Below are positions 1 to 5,951 of a stretch of 7,574 nucleotides of DNA, piece after piece. The translations under genes and the position numbers were made by a program. This DNA comes from an uncultured Methylococcaceae bacterium (GTDB lineage Bacteria > Pseudomonadota > Gammaproteobacteria > Methylococcales > Methylomonadaceae). Positions within the stretch are counted from its first letter, which is position 1, and each line of letters opens with the position of its first letter. The notes under the pieces are model-generated. The model was not told the origin of the DNA. It saw nothing but the letters and a program-made list of their open reading frames with translations, and did not search any database. Where the stretch lies: contig CAIVAH010000198.1 in assembly GCA_903903765.1 (NCBI GenBank), forward strand, positions 1 to 7,574. Direction: 5' to 3'.

Positions 1-40
1 ATAAGATTAAAGCAAGTAAAAAAATTAAGCGGTTAGGCAT
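1..40 (-). CDS. partial protein with hydrophobic N-terminus (5' end only)
   Basis: An ATG on the minus strand at 40 opens a frame that runs off the left edge and reads MPNRLIFLLALIL. The short polar start followed by a run of Leu/Ile/Phe looks like a signal peptide or first membrane segment. A GAGA-type ribosome binding site (TGAGA, complement of 46-50) sits 5 nt upstream, and a TATAAT box lies about 40 nt upstream. These together favour a real gene start divergent from efpL. Only 13 codons are visible, so the family cannot be named. A competing reading is the C-terminus of a plus-strand gene ending with TAA at 66-68, which cannot be excluded. Confidence 0.42.
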   Translation of the reverse strand, partial: MPNRLIFLLALIL

Positions 41-78
41 GGTTATCTCAGGGTTGATGAGTTGGTAAGTTTGGCTTA

Positions 79-107
79 ATTATAAGACTTAATGAAAGAT
101 TGTTTAA
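79..107 (-). promoter_or_regulatory. candidate promoter for the leftward gene at the left edge
   Basis: On the minus strand a perfect TATAAT (complement of 79-84) is preceded, after a 17-nt spacer, by TTAAAC (complement of 102-107), a weak match to TTGACA. Transcription would start near 72 and leave a leader of about 30 nt before the ATG at 40. The -10 box is strong and the -35 box poor. In DNA this AT-rich the call rests mainly on position. Confidence 0.4.
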
Positions 108-202
108 CACAAAAATACTGGATTTAGCCGTTTTTTCTAGTTAATTTGCGTTTATACGTGCAAGGCTTTAGTTATCGTTCTCAGTTATAATAACGCGATT
201 AT

Positions 203-230
203 TTGACGGTATAAAAACCGTGCGTATTTA
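203..230 (+). promoter_or_regulatory. candidate efpL promoter
   Basis: TTGACG (203-208) and TATTTA (225-230) are separated by 16 nt and lie about 35 nt before the efpL start codon. The spacer contains a small inverted repeat, ACGGT (206-210) and ACCGT (217-221), which overlaps the -35 box and could be an operator. A second possible -10 box, a perfect TATAAT, lies at 186-191 inside the near-palindrome GTTATAATAAC (184-194), but it has no recognisable -35. Which one is used cannot be decided by eye. Confidence 0.45.
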
Positions 231-265
231 ACAGTGATAAATTAAAAAAGACTCAGGAGATTGGT

Positions 266-832
266 GTGGCAAAGGCAAGTGAATTAAAACGCGGTATGGT
301 AGTTGAGATTAATGGTGTGCCACATATGGTAAAACAATTTGATGCTAAAAGTCCTTCCTCTCGTGGGGCTTCAACATTATATAAAATCCGCTTTACTAAT
401 CTTAAGACCGGCCAAAAATTAGATGAATCTTTAAAAGGTGATGATTTTTTTAAAGACACCGATTTAGTCAGAGCAAAGGTACAGTTTTCTTATGTCGATG
501 GCGAAAACTATATCTTTATGAATACAGAAGATTATTCACAATACAGTTTAAGTCGTGATGATTTAGATGATCAAGTTTACTATTTAACAGAAGGTCTTGA
601 AGGCATTATCGCTTTATTAATTGATGATGAAATCTTTGGGATTGAACTGCCTAGCTCTGTTATTTTACCTATCGTAGAAACACCTCCCTCAATTAAAGGT
701 GCAACGGCATCGGGTCGCACTAAAACAGCACGCTTACCTACCGGTCTAGAAGTACAAGTACCTGAGTATCTAGAAACTGATGAGCTTATTAAGGTTAATA
801 CCGAAAACGGCAAATTTATGTCTCGCGCTTAA
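266..832 (+). CDS. efpL: EfpL (YeiP), elongation factor P-like protein
   Basis: This is a paralogue of elongation factor P. It binds between the P and E sites of the ribosome and helps peptide-bond formation at polyproline and other stalling sequences in the cytoplasm. The product is 188 aa (E. coli YeiP is 190) with the three EF-P domains: N-terminal KOW-like about 1-63, central OB about 68-127, C-terminal OB about 129-188. The loop that in EF-P carries a modified Lys reads SPSSRGAST, with Arg33 at the tip, as in EfpL. Also family-typical are FSYVDG (74-79), GIKGA-like SIKGA near 142-146 and VQVPEYL near 163-169. The start is GTG at 266, with AGGAGA (255-260) five nt upstream. rlmG follows after 21 nt, so the two are probably co-transcribed. 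EF-P itself is the alternative, but the loop sequence and C-terminal region fit YeiP better. Confidence 0.95.
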   Translation: MAKASELKRGMVVEINGVPHMVKQFDAKSPSSRGASTLYKIRFTNLKTGQKLDESLKGDDFFKDTDLVRAKVQFSYVDGENYIFMNTEDYSQYSLSRDDLDDQVYYLTEGLEGIIALLIDDEIFGIELPSSVILPIVETPPSIKGATASGRTKTARLPTGLEVQVPEYLETDELIKVNTENGKFMSRA

Positions 833-853
833 GTTTTATTAAGGGCAGGTTTG

Positions 854-2002
854 ATGACGACTGATAGTGATACATTGTTAAAAGTAGCGCAAGGGGAGTT
901 TGTTTTAGAACGTCTGCCTAAGCGTTCTTTAGAATTATTACGCGCGTGGGATGCCGCAGATGAGTACTTGCTCAGTCATCTAGCCGAACAAACACCGTTG
1001 GCTTTAGATACGCGGATTTTAATTTTAAATGATAGTTTTGGGGCTTTGGCTTTAGGTTTGCACGCGTTTAAGCCCCAAGCCGTTTCAGATTCTTATCTCT
1101 CACAGCAAGCCACTCGGCTTAATTTATTAGCTAACAATCTCCCTGAAGCTAGTATTCGTTTAACGAATAGTCTTGAAGTCTTAGAAGGTACTTTTGATTG
1201 GGTACTTATTAAAGCGCCAAAAACGTTGGCTTTGTTAGAGGATCAGTTAATTCGGATACGTCAGAATATTAATCCTACCACGCAGGTAATTGTGGCAGGT
1301 ATGGTTAAAACGATGACACCGAATATTTGGAAATTGCTAGAGCGTTTAGTCGGTGCAACAACAACGTCTTTAGCCAGAAAAAAAGCTCGGCTTATATTTG
1401 CTACCTTAGATCCCACTCTTAAAGTGGTTGAGAGCCCTTATCCAGTTTGTTATCAACTTGAGGGCTCTGAGCACATCATTAGTAATCATGCGAATGTCTT
1501 TTCACGGGATAGTTTGGATATTGGGACGCGGTTTTTTCTCCAGCATTTGCCCGTTACTCAAGGTGTTGTTGATGTTGTGGATTTAGGCTGTGGTAATGGT
1601 TTATTAGGCTTAATGACTGCGGAAAAAAATCCAGATGCGATAGTGCATTTTGTCGATGAATCTTTTATGGCAGTAGCTTCTGCCCAAGATAACTATGTGC
1701 GGGCTTTGGGTGCTCAGCGCTCAGCGCATTTTAAAGTGGGGGATGGTTTGCAAGATTTTGCAGTAAACTCTGCAGATTTTATTTTGTGTAATCCGCCATT
1801 TCATCAGCAAAATGTGATTGGTGATCAAATTGCTAATAGTATGATTAAAGCCTCAAAAGATGTTTTGAGAAAGGGCGGGGAGTTATGGCTAGTTGGCAAC
1901 CGACATCTTAATTATCAGCAAACTCTTAAACGTATCTTCGGTAATTATGCTTTGGTAGCTGAGAATAAAAAATTTTTGATTTTAAAAGCCAAACGCCATT
2001 AA
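854..2002 (+). CDS. rlmG: RlmG, 23S rRNA (guanine-1835-N2)-methyltransferase
   Basis: The enzyme transfers a methyl group from S-adenosylmethionine to N2 of G1835 in 23S rRNA. The 382-aa product (E. coli 378) has the two-part structure of RlmG/RsmC: a degenerate N-terminal methyltransferase-like half (about 1-190; family-typical ILNDSFGAL near 57-65 and IKAPKTLALLE near 119-129) and a catalytic C-terminal half. In the latter, DLGCGNG (243-249) is the SAM-binding motif I, VDES (267-270) is motif II, and NPPFHQQ (313-319) is the catalytic motif of base-amino N-methyltransferases. NHANVFSR (211-218) matches the family linker. I chose ATG 854 over the in-frame TTG at 851 because AAGGG (841-845) is 8 nt from it. 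It lies 21 nt behind efpL, probably in the same operon. Confidence 0.95.
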   Translation: MTTDSDTLLKVAQGEFVLERLPKRSLELLRAWDAADEYLLSHLAEQTPLALDTRILILNDSFGALALGLHAFKPQAVSDSYLSQQATRLNLLANNLPEASIRLTNSLEVLEGTFDWVLIKAPKTLALLEDQLIRIRQNINPTTQVIVAGMVKTMTPNIWKLLERLVGATTTSLARKKARLIFATLDPTLKVVESPYPVCYQLEGSEHIISNHANVFSRDSLDIGTRFFLQHLPVTQGVVDVVDLGCGNGLLGLMTAEKNPDAIVHFVDESFMAVASAQDNYVRALGAQRSAHFKVGDGLQDFAVNSADFILCNPPFHQQNVIGDQIANSMIKASKDVLRKGGELWLVGNRHLNYQQTLKRIFGNYALVAENKKFLILKAKRH

Positions 2003-2027
2003 AAGAAAATGTTGGAATAGCGATGGT

Positions 2028-2059
2028 GTTTCCTAAAAACCGCTAGGTCTTTAGGAAAC
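2028..2059. terminator. hairpin between convergent rlmG and csp genes
   Basis: GTTTCCTAAA (2028-2037) and TTTAGGAAAC (2050-2059) form a perfect 10-bp inverted repeat. Inside it ACC (2039-2041) can pair with GGT (2046-2048) around a GCTA loop after one mismatch. It lies 25 nt after the rlmG stop and 15 nt after the csp stop on the other strand, the expected place for a shared 3' end structure. Neither strand has a U-tract after it, so it is not a canonical intrinsic terminator. It may block RNA decay, stop transcription with Rho, or be a protein site. Confidence 0.5.
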
Positions 2060-2074
2060 GATTACTTGAGACTA

Positions 2075-2284
2075 TTACGCAGGCGTTACATTCTCAGCTT
2101 GTGGGCCTTTTTGACCTTGAGTTACTTCCATTGTTACTTTTTGGCCTTCACGCAATGTTTTGCGTCCAGATCCGTTAATTGCACTGTGGTGTACAAATAC
2201 ATCTTTGCCACCTTCTTGTTCAATAAAACCAAAACCTTTTTCATCATTGAACCACTTAACGGTACCTACAACTTGATCAGACAT
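2075..2284 (-). CDS. cold-shock domain protein, CspA family
   Basis: A 69-aa single cold-shock domain protein, the usual length of the family (E. coli CspA is 70 aa). Such proteins bind single-stranded RNA and DNA, melt RNA secondary structure and act as antiterminators or RNA chaperones. Both RNA-binding motifs are intact: RNP1 KGFGFI (16-21) and RNP2 DVFVHH (28-33), with the conserved GTVKWFN (7-13) before them and KGPQAENV near the C-terminus. The ATG at 2284 has only a weak AAGAG-type ribosome binding site about 9 nt upstream. Its leader carries a terminator-like hairpin, which suggests post-transcriptional control. The sequence does not show whether this member is cold-induced (CspA) or constitutive (CspC/CspE), so I give no symbol. 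It converges with rlmG. Confidence 0.95.
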   Translation of the reverse strand: MSDQVVGTVKWFNDEKGFGFIEQEGGKDVFVHHSAINGSGRKTLREGQKVTMEVTQGQKGPQAENVTPA

Positions 2285-2304
2285 AATACACTCTTAAACT
2301 ATAG

Positions 2305-2357
2305 AAAAAACGCCAATTTATGTTGGCTTAACAAATACCAGCCCCCATAAAGAAGCC
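2305..2357 (-). promoter_or_regulatory. csp 5' leader with terminator-like hairpin and alternative pairing
   Basis: In the minus-strand transcript GCCAA and TTGGC (complements of 2323-2327 and 2312-2316) pair around a CATAAA loop, followed after one G by six U residues (complement of 2305-2310). This intrinsic-terminator shape ends about 20 nt before the csp start codon. An upstream GGCTT (complement of 2353-2357) can instead pair with AAGCC (complement of 2325-2329), which uses up the left arm of the terminator. The stem has only 5 bp, so its strength is doubtful. The two-state reading is inference. Confidence 0.42.
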
Positions 2358-2379
2358 GCCTTAACTTAACTGCGACCTA

Positions 2380-2409
2380 ATAGTAGCACTAAAAATGCCA
2401 CTTGGGCAA
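2380..2409 (-). promoter_or_regulatory. candidate csp promoter with extended -10
   Basis: On the minus strand TTGCCC (complement of 2404-2409) is followed after 18 nt by TACTAT (complement of 2380-2385), directly preceded by TGC, giving an extended -10. Transcription would start near 2373 and give a leader of about 90 nt. That is long for so small a gene and in keeping with cold-shock genes, whose leaders are often regulatory. The remaining DNA up to the eamA stop is very AT-rich, with only a weak 5-bp inverted repeat (2456-2460 and 2470-2474) just past that stop. Confidence 0.5.
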
Positions 2410-2478
2410 AGAAGTTTTTCAATAATATTTGAATATTTTTTATCTAACGCTATTTCTATGCGTTTAGACCATAGGTGA

Positions 2479-3369
2479 TTATTTTACTTTAGCTTTAAAA
2501 CGCGGTAAGCGCTCAAAAAACTCGTGTAAAAATAATGCCGACAGTATGAGTAAAGTCCCAGATAAAACTTTTAGGCTGAGATGTTCATGGTTAATAAAAT
2601 AACCGATAAGCAAGGCCAAAATGGGGGAAATAAGGTTAATTAAAGAAACGCGTGTCGCCGTTAAATGCGTGAGCAAATAATAATAAAAGATAAACCCTAA
2701 AGTGGTAGCGATCACACCTAAATACAGGATAGAGGCAATATTAACCCAAGATAGCGAAGTTGGTAGTTGACCTTCATCTAATATAAGCCAGGTTATTAAA
2801 TATAAAGGTAGTGCAATAAAAAGGCCGCCTGTTACTTGAGTTAAAGCCGGAAGTTGGGCGGCTATACGTTTTATCCACACAGCGCTGGTGGCCTGAATAA
2901 AAGTTGAGATTAATAATGCACCAATGCCAAAAGCCGCATTTTGGCTTATTTGCAAAGCAGAGCCAAAGATAATTATTAGTCCCCCGATACCCATAATATA
3001 GGATAAAAGTTTACCTAAAGTTAGGCTACGTTCGCCTAAAAATAAGGCGGATAGTAAAGCGGTGATTAACGGGACTAAGCCTGATACGACAGAAATCCAG
3101 CCAGAAGGCATAAATTGTGCGGCCCAATAAACCGCTATCATGGCACCATAAATTTGTAAGGCAACAGCGCAATAAGTCAGTAGCGCTTTGCGATGCCATA
3201 AAATACGTTTACGGGTAATGGCAATAAAAAGTAATAAGCAGGTGGTGCCAATGGTCATTCTAGAAGTCACGCCAAATAGAAAACCAGGGCCTTCACCACT
3301 CCATTTAATAGCAAGCGGAGTAGTTGACCATAGTAAAACAACACTGATATAAGTTAATAAAATTCGCAT
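2479..3369 (-). CDS. EamA/DMT-superfamily transporter (RhaT-like), substrate unknown
   Basis: A 296-aa inner-membrane protein of the drug/metabolite transporter superfamily. About ten hydrophobic segments can be read (roughly 4-22, 30-52, 63-84, 90-111, 119-138, 147-165, 177-197, 208-232, 240-260, 266-283), arranged as two EamA repeats of five helices. The first repeat ends with the typical LVPLITALLSALFLGE (98-113), and the second carries the matching ISPILALLIGYF (247-258). The C-terminus is short and basic (RFKAKVK), which fits a cytoplasmic tail. Family members export amino acids, nucleobases or other metabolites; nothing here fixes the substrate. No Shine-Dalgarno sequence precedes the ATG at 3369. 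Instead the start codon lies inside an 11-bp inverted repeat that could hide it in mRNA. It is divergent from ridA. Confidence 0.88.
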   Translation of the reverse strand: MRILLTYISVVLLWSTTPLAIKWSGEGPGFLFGVTSRMTIGTTCLLLFIAITRKRILWHRKALLTYCAVALQIYGAMIAVYWAAQFMPSGWISVVSGLVPLITALLSALFLGERSLTLGKLLSYIMGIGGLIIIFGSALQISQNAAFGIGALLISTFIQATSAVWIKRIAAQLPALTQVTGGLFIALPLYLITWLILDEGQLPTSLSWVNIASILYLGVIATTLGFIFYYYLLTHLTATRVSLINLISPILALLIGYFINHEHLSLKVLSGTLLILSALFLHEFFERLPRFKAKVK

Positions 3370-3391
3370 AGGTGTTAATTTTAACTTATAT
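3347..3391. repeat. 11-bp perfect inverted repeat across the eamA start and ridA promoter
   Basis: ATATAAGTTAA (3347-3357) and TTAACTTATAT (3381-3391) are perfect reverse complements separated by 23 nt. The left arm falls within codons 5-8 of eamA. The right arm lies just upstream of the -10 box proposed for ridA. In the eamA mRNA the arms would form a stem holding the start codon in its loop. As DNA the arms could be two sites for a dimeric regulator. The repeat is AT-only except for one G/C pair, so chance is possible. Confidence 0.5.
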
Positions 3392-3397
3392 AATTAA

Positions 3398-3405
3398 ATT
3401 ATAAT
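3398..3405. promoter_or_regulatory. overlapping divergent -10 boxes for eamA and ridA
   Basis: TATAAT reads rightward at 3400-3405 and leftward at 3398-3403 (complement ATTATA), so two perfect -10 boxes share four bases. The rightward one would start transcription near 3412, about 50 nt before ridA. The leftward one would start near 3391, about 20 nt before eamA. Neither has a good -35. A further candidate for ridA is TTGAAA (3413-3418) with TGTAAG (3436-3441), 17 nt apart. Confidence 0.42.
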
Positions 3406-3428
3406 GCGATCATTGAAAAATGACCTGT

Positions 3429-3441
3429 CTTACAGTGTAAG
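3429..3441 (+). promoter_or_regulatory. small inverted repeat in the ridA leader
   Basis: CTTAC (3429-3433) and GTAAG (3437-3441) flank AGT, giving a 5-bp stem or operator-like element 22 nt before the ridA start. It overlaps the alternative -10 TGTAAG, so if that promoter is real the element could be an operator. Short, and may be chance. Confidence 0.25.
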
Positions 3442-3463
3442 TCTGATAAAAGAGAAATTAACT

Positions 3464-3847
3464 ATGAAAGAAATTATTCACACCCAAAATGCACCACAAG
3501 CCATCGGTACATATTCACAAGCTGTAAAAGTAGGTAAAACTGTTTATTTATCAGGACAAATACCACTAGTACCAGAAACAATGACAGTGATTGAAGGCGA
3601 TATTTCGGCACAAATTACTCAGGTGTTTGATAACTTAAAAGCCGTAACGGAAGCCGCTGGTGGGGACTTATCGGATATTGTTAAATTGAATATATTCTTA
3701 ACTGATTTGGCTAATTTTCCTGTGGTTAATGAAATTATGGGGCAGTATTTTCAAGCACCTTATCCAGCTAGAGCGGCCATTGGTGTGGCGGCTTTACCTA
3801 AAAATGTTGGTGTCGAAATGGATGGAATTATGCACTTAGCTATTTAG
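3464..3847 (+). CDS. ridA: RidA, 2-iminobutanoate/2-iminopropanoate deaminase (YjgF/YER057c/UK114)
   Basis: RidA hydrolyses reactive enamine/imine intermediates released by pyridoxal-phosphate enzymes such as threonine dehydratase, protecting other PLP enzymes. The product is 127 aa, close to E. coli RidA (128). Family signatures are the N-terminal [12 protein letters not shown] (9-20), SGQIP (30-34), [10 protein letters not shown] (57-66) and YPARAAI (100-106). Arg103 corresponds to the substrate-carboxylate-binding Arg105 of E. coli and Glu118 to its Glu120; Tyr17 is also kept. I chose ATG 3464, which has AGAGA (3451-3455) upstream and matches the family N-terminus. An in-frame ATG at 3404 would add 20 residues with no family match and would lie on the -10 box. 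recG follows after 10 nt. In many gammaproteobacteria ridA follows spoT; here its upstream neighbour is a divergent transporter. Confidence 0.95.
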   Translation: MKEIIHTQNAPQAIGTYSQAVKVGKTVYLSGQIPLVPETMTVIEGDISAQITQVFDNLKAVTEAAGGDLSDIVKLNIFLTDLANFPVVNEIMGQYFQAPYPARAAIGVAALPKNVGVEMDGIMHLAI

Positions 3848-3857
3848 TGCTAATAAC

Positions 3858-5945
3858 GTGAATGATCTGAGTCAATCAGTTGGTAATTTATCTGGGGTGG
3901 GTGCTCAGACGCTTTATCGTCTTGATAAACTAGGTATTCGGGTTATTAGTGATCTAATTTTTCATTTACCTTACCGTTACGAAGATAGAACGCGTGTTTA
4001 TGTCATTGCGTCTTTAATGAGTGGAATGCACGCTTTAATCACCGGTCGAATTGAGTATGTAGATGTGTTACCCAGAGGTCGTAAAGGCTTAGTTTGTAAA
4101 ATGACCGATGATACCGGTGAGATAACTTTGCGTTTTTTTCATTTTAATGCTTATCAACATAATGTGCTTAAGCCCGGGACTTTAATCAGTTGTTTTGGCG
4201 AAGTTAGACAGACCTTTAGTGGGTTAGAAATGACACATCCAGATTATCGTATTATGACGCATCCGGATGCTGATATAACAGAGTCTCGCTTAACGCCCGT
4301 GTATCCGTTAACAGAAGGCCTAAGCCAAAATGCCTTAAGAAAACTAGTTAAACAAGCGCTGCATTTATGTGAATTAAATTCGCAGTTATTAATAGATTGG
4401 GTGCCAGAACAGGCCTTAAAGCGGTTTGCTTTCCCAACTTTAGCCTCGGCTATTAATACGCTACATGCGCCTGATGAAATGATTTCAGTTGATGCGTTGC
4501 AGTCTGGCAATGTACCCGCCTTAAAGCGTTTGGCTTTTGAAGAATTATTGGCTCATCATTTAAGTTTGCGTGTCACTAGAAACAAAGCTAGAAAATGGCA
4601 GGCGCCTCGTTTTACTAATAAGGACCAGCCGACCTTAATCACGCAGTTTTTAGACAGTTTACCGTTTAAATTAACTGGCGCACAACAGCGTGTCATTAAA
4701 GAGATATCCGCAGATTGTAGTTCTTCACAACCGATGTTGCGTTTAGTGCAAGGCGATGTGGGCTCGGGTAAAACCATTGTATCGGCTTATGCGGCTTTAT
4801 TAGCATTGTCTGCGGGTTACCAAGTCGCTGTCATGGCGCCGACGGAGTTATTGGCAGAACAGCATCTACGTAATTTTAGTGTTTGGTTTGCGAGTTTTAA
4901 TACCCAAGTCGCGTTTTTAACCGGACAAGTTAAAGGTAATATCCGTAAAGAAATTTTACAAGGCTTAGCAGATGGCGTAGTGGGTATTATTATTGGTACA
5001 CATGCCTTATTTCAAGAAAGTGTTAACTTTAAAAACTTAGGTTTAATAATTATTGATGAGCAGCATCGATTTGGTGTTAATCAGCGCATGGCCTTAAGAG
5101 AAAAAGGTCAGCAAGGTAATGTGCGTCCACATCAACTCGTGATGACTGCAACGCCGATTCCCAGAACTTTAGCCATGTTGCAATACTCCGATCTAGATGT
5201 ATCTATTATTGATGAATTACCGCCAGGTAGAAAACCCATTGTCACTAGTGTGATCCCAGCAGAACGTCGAGCTGAAGTGATTGATAGAATAAATAGTTGG
5301 GTAGAAAAAGGTCGGCAAGTGTATTGGGTATGCACTTTAATAGAAGAATCAGAAGTATTAGAGTGTGAAGCTGCAGAGAAAACAGCCGAATTATTAACAC
5401 TGGCCTTGCCTAAAGTGAAAGTGGCTTTAATACATGGGCGGATGAAAAGTGTTGATAAAGAAATCGTGATGCAGGCTTTTAAACACCATCAAATTGACTT
5501 GTTGGTTGCCACTACTGTGATTGAGGTGGGTGTGGATGTGCCTAATGCCGGTTTAATGGTCATAGAAAACCCTGAGCGGTTAGGTTTATCGCAATTACAT
5601 CAATTACGCGGTCGGGTAGGGCGAGGCGAAGGTGATAGTTATTGTTTATTAATGTATCAAACACCGTTGTCAGAAGTAGCGCGGCAACGCCTAGGTATCT
5701 TACGCGATAGTAACGATGGCTTTGTGATAGCAGAAAAAGATTTAGAATTGCGTGGTCCAGGGGAAGTCATGGGCACTCGGCAAACTGGCGCTATTAATTT
5801 TAGGATAGCTGATTTAGTTAGAGACGCGGATTTACTGGAAACTATTCAACCCATAGCTGAAGAAATTTTTACAAACTCGCCACACGTCATACAACCTCTG
5901 TGTGATCGTTGGTTGGGTGCATCAACTGATTATGCAGAGGTTTAA
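3858..5945 (+). CDS. recG: RecG, ATP-dependent DNA helicase
   Basis: RecG is a double-stranded DNA translocase that remodels stalled replication forks, reverses R-loops and branch-migrates Holliday junctions. The product is 695 aa (E. coli 693) and complete. The wedge/OB domain lies at about 50-150 (RYEDRT at 40-45 just before it; RFFHFNAYQ 92-100). Helicase motif I (Walker A) is GDVGSGKT 299-306, motif Ia APTELLAEQH 327-336, motif II DEQH 400-403, motif III TATPIPRT 430-437, and motif VI QLRGRVGRG 582-590. The C-terminal TRG region is present (RGPGE 632-636, GTRQTG 639-644). The start is GTG at 3858. It has no clear ribosome binding site, but ridA ends 10 nt before, so translational coupling is likely. 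The N-terminus (LSGVGAQTL) aligns with the enterobacterial one, which supports this start. ubiC follows after 6 nt. Confidence 0.97.
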   Translation: MNDLSQSVGNLSGVGAQTLYRLDKLGIRVISDLIFHLPYRYEDRTRVYVIASLMSGMHALITGRIEYVDVLPRGRKGLVCKMTDDTGEITLRFFHFNAYQHNVLKPGTLISCFGEVRQTFSGLEMTHPDYRIMTHPDADITESRLTPVYPLTEGLSQNALRKLVKQALHLCELNSQLLIDWVPEQALKRFAFPTLASAINTLHAPDEMISVDALQSGNVPALKRLAFEELLAHHLSLRVTRNKARKWQAPRFTNKDQPTLITQFLDSLPFKLTGAQQRVIKEISADCSSSQPMLRLVQGDVGSGKTIVSAYAALLALSAGYQVAVMAPTELLAEQHLRNFSVWFASFNTQVAFLTGQVKGNIRKEILQGLADGVVGIIIGTHALFQESVNFKNLGLIIIDEQHRFGVNQRMALREKGQQGNVRPHQLVMTATPIPRTLAMLQYSDLDVSIIDELPPGRKPIVTSVIPAERRAEVIDRINSWVEKGRQVYWVCTLIEESEVLECEAAEKTAELLTLALPKVKVALIHGRMKSVDKEIVMQAFKHHQIDLLVATTVIEVGVDVPNAGLMVIENPERLGLSQLHQLRGRVGRGEGDSYCLLMYQTPLSEVARQRLGILRDSNDGFVIAEKDLELRGPGEVMGTRQTGAINFRIADLVRDADLLETIQPIAEEIFTNSPHVIQPLCDRWLGASTDYAEV

Positions 5946-5951
5946 GTAAGT

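Noticed and set aside
1..68. C-terminus of a plus-strand gene ending with TAA at 66-68
   Set aside because: Possible, but no recognisable sequence; the minus-strand reading has a start codon, ribosome binding site, promoter and signal-like N-terminus. Not fully excluded.
253..813. Two minus-strand open frames within efpL
   Set aside because: They are antisense to a well-conserved protein and have no ribosome binding sites or recognisable domains.
851..853. TTG as the rlmG start
   Set aside because: The ATG directly after it is a better start codon at better spacing from AAGGG.
2066..2350. 94-codon plus-strand open frame
   Set aside because: It lies antisense to the complete cold-shock gene, whose RNP motifs are intact, and has Cys/Phe/Tyr-rich composition typical of an antisense frame.
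2456..2474. CTATG/CATAG inverted repeat after eamA as a terminator
   Set aside because: Only 5 bp with little GC and a 9-nt loop, and no proper U-tract at the right distance.
3404..3463. Upstream ATG extending ridA by 20 codons
   Set aside because: The extra residues match nothing in the family, the ATG overlaps a TATAAT box, and the ATG at 3464 has a ribosome binding site and the right length.
4244..5335. Three minus-strand open frames within recG
   Set aside because: All lie opposite intact helicase motifs; no start signals or family features.
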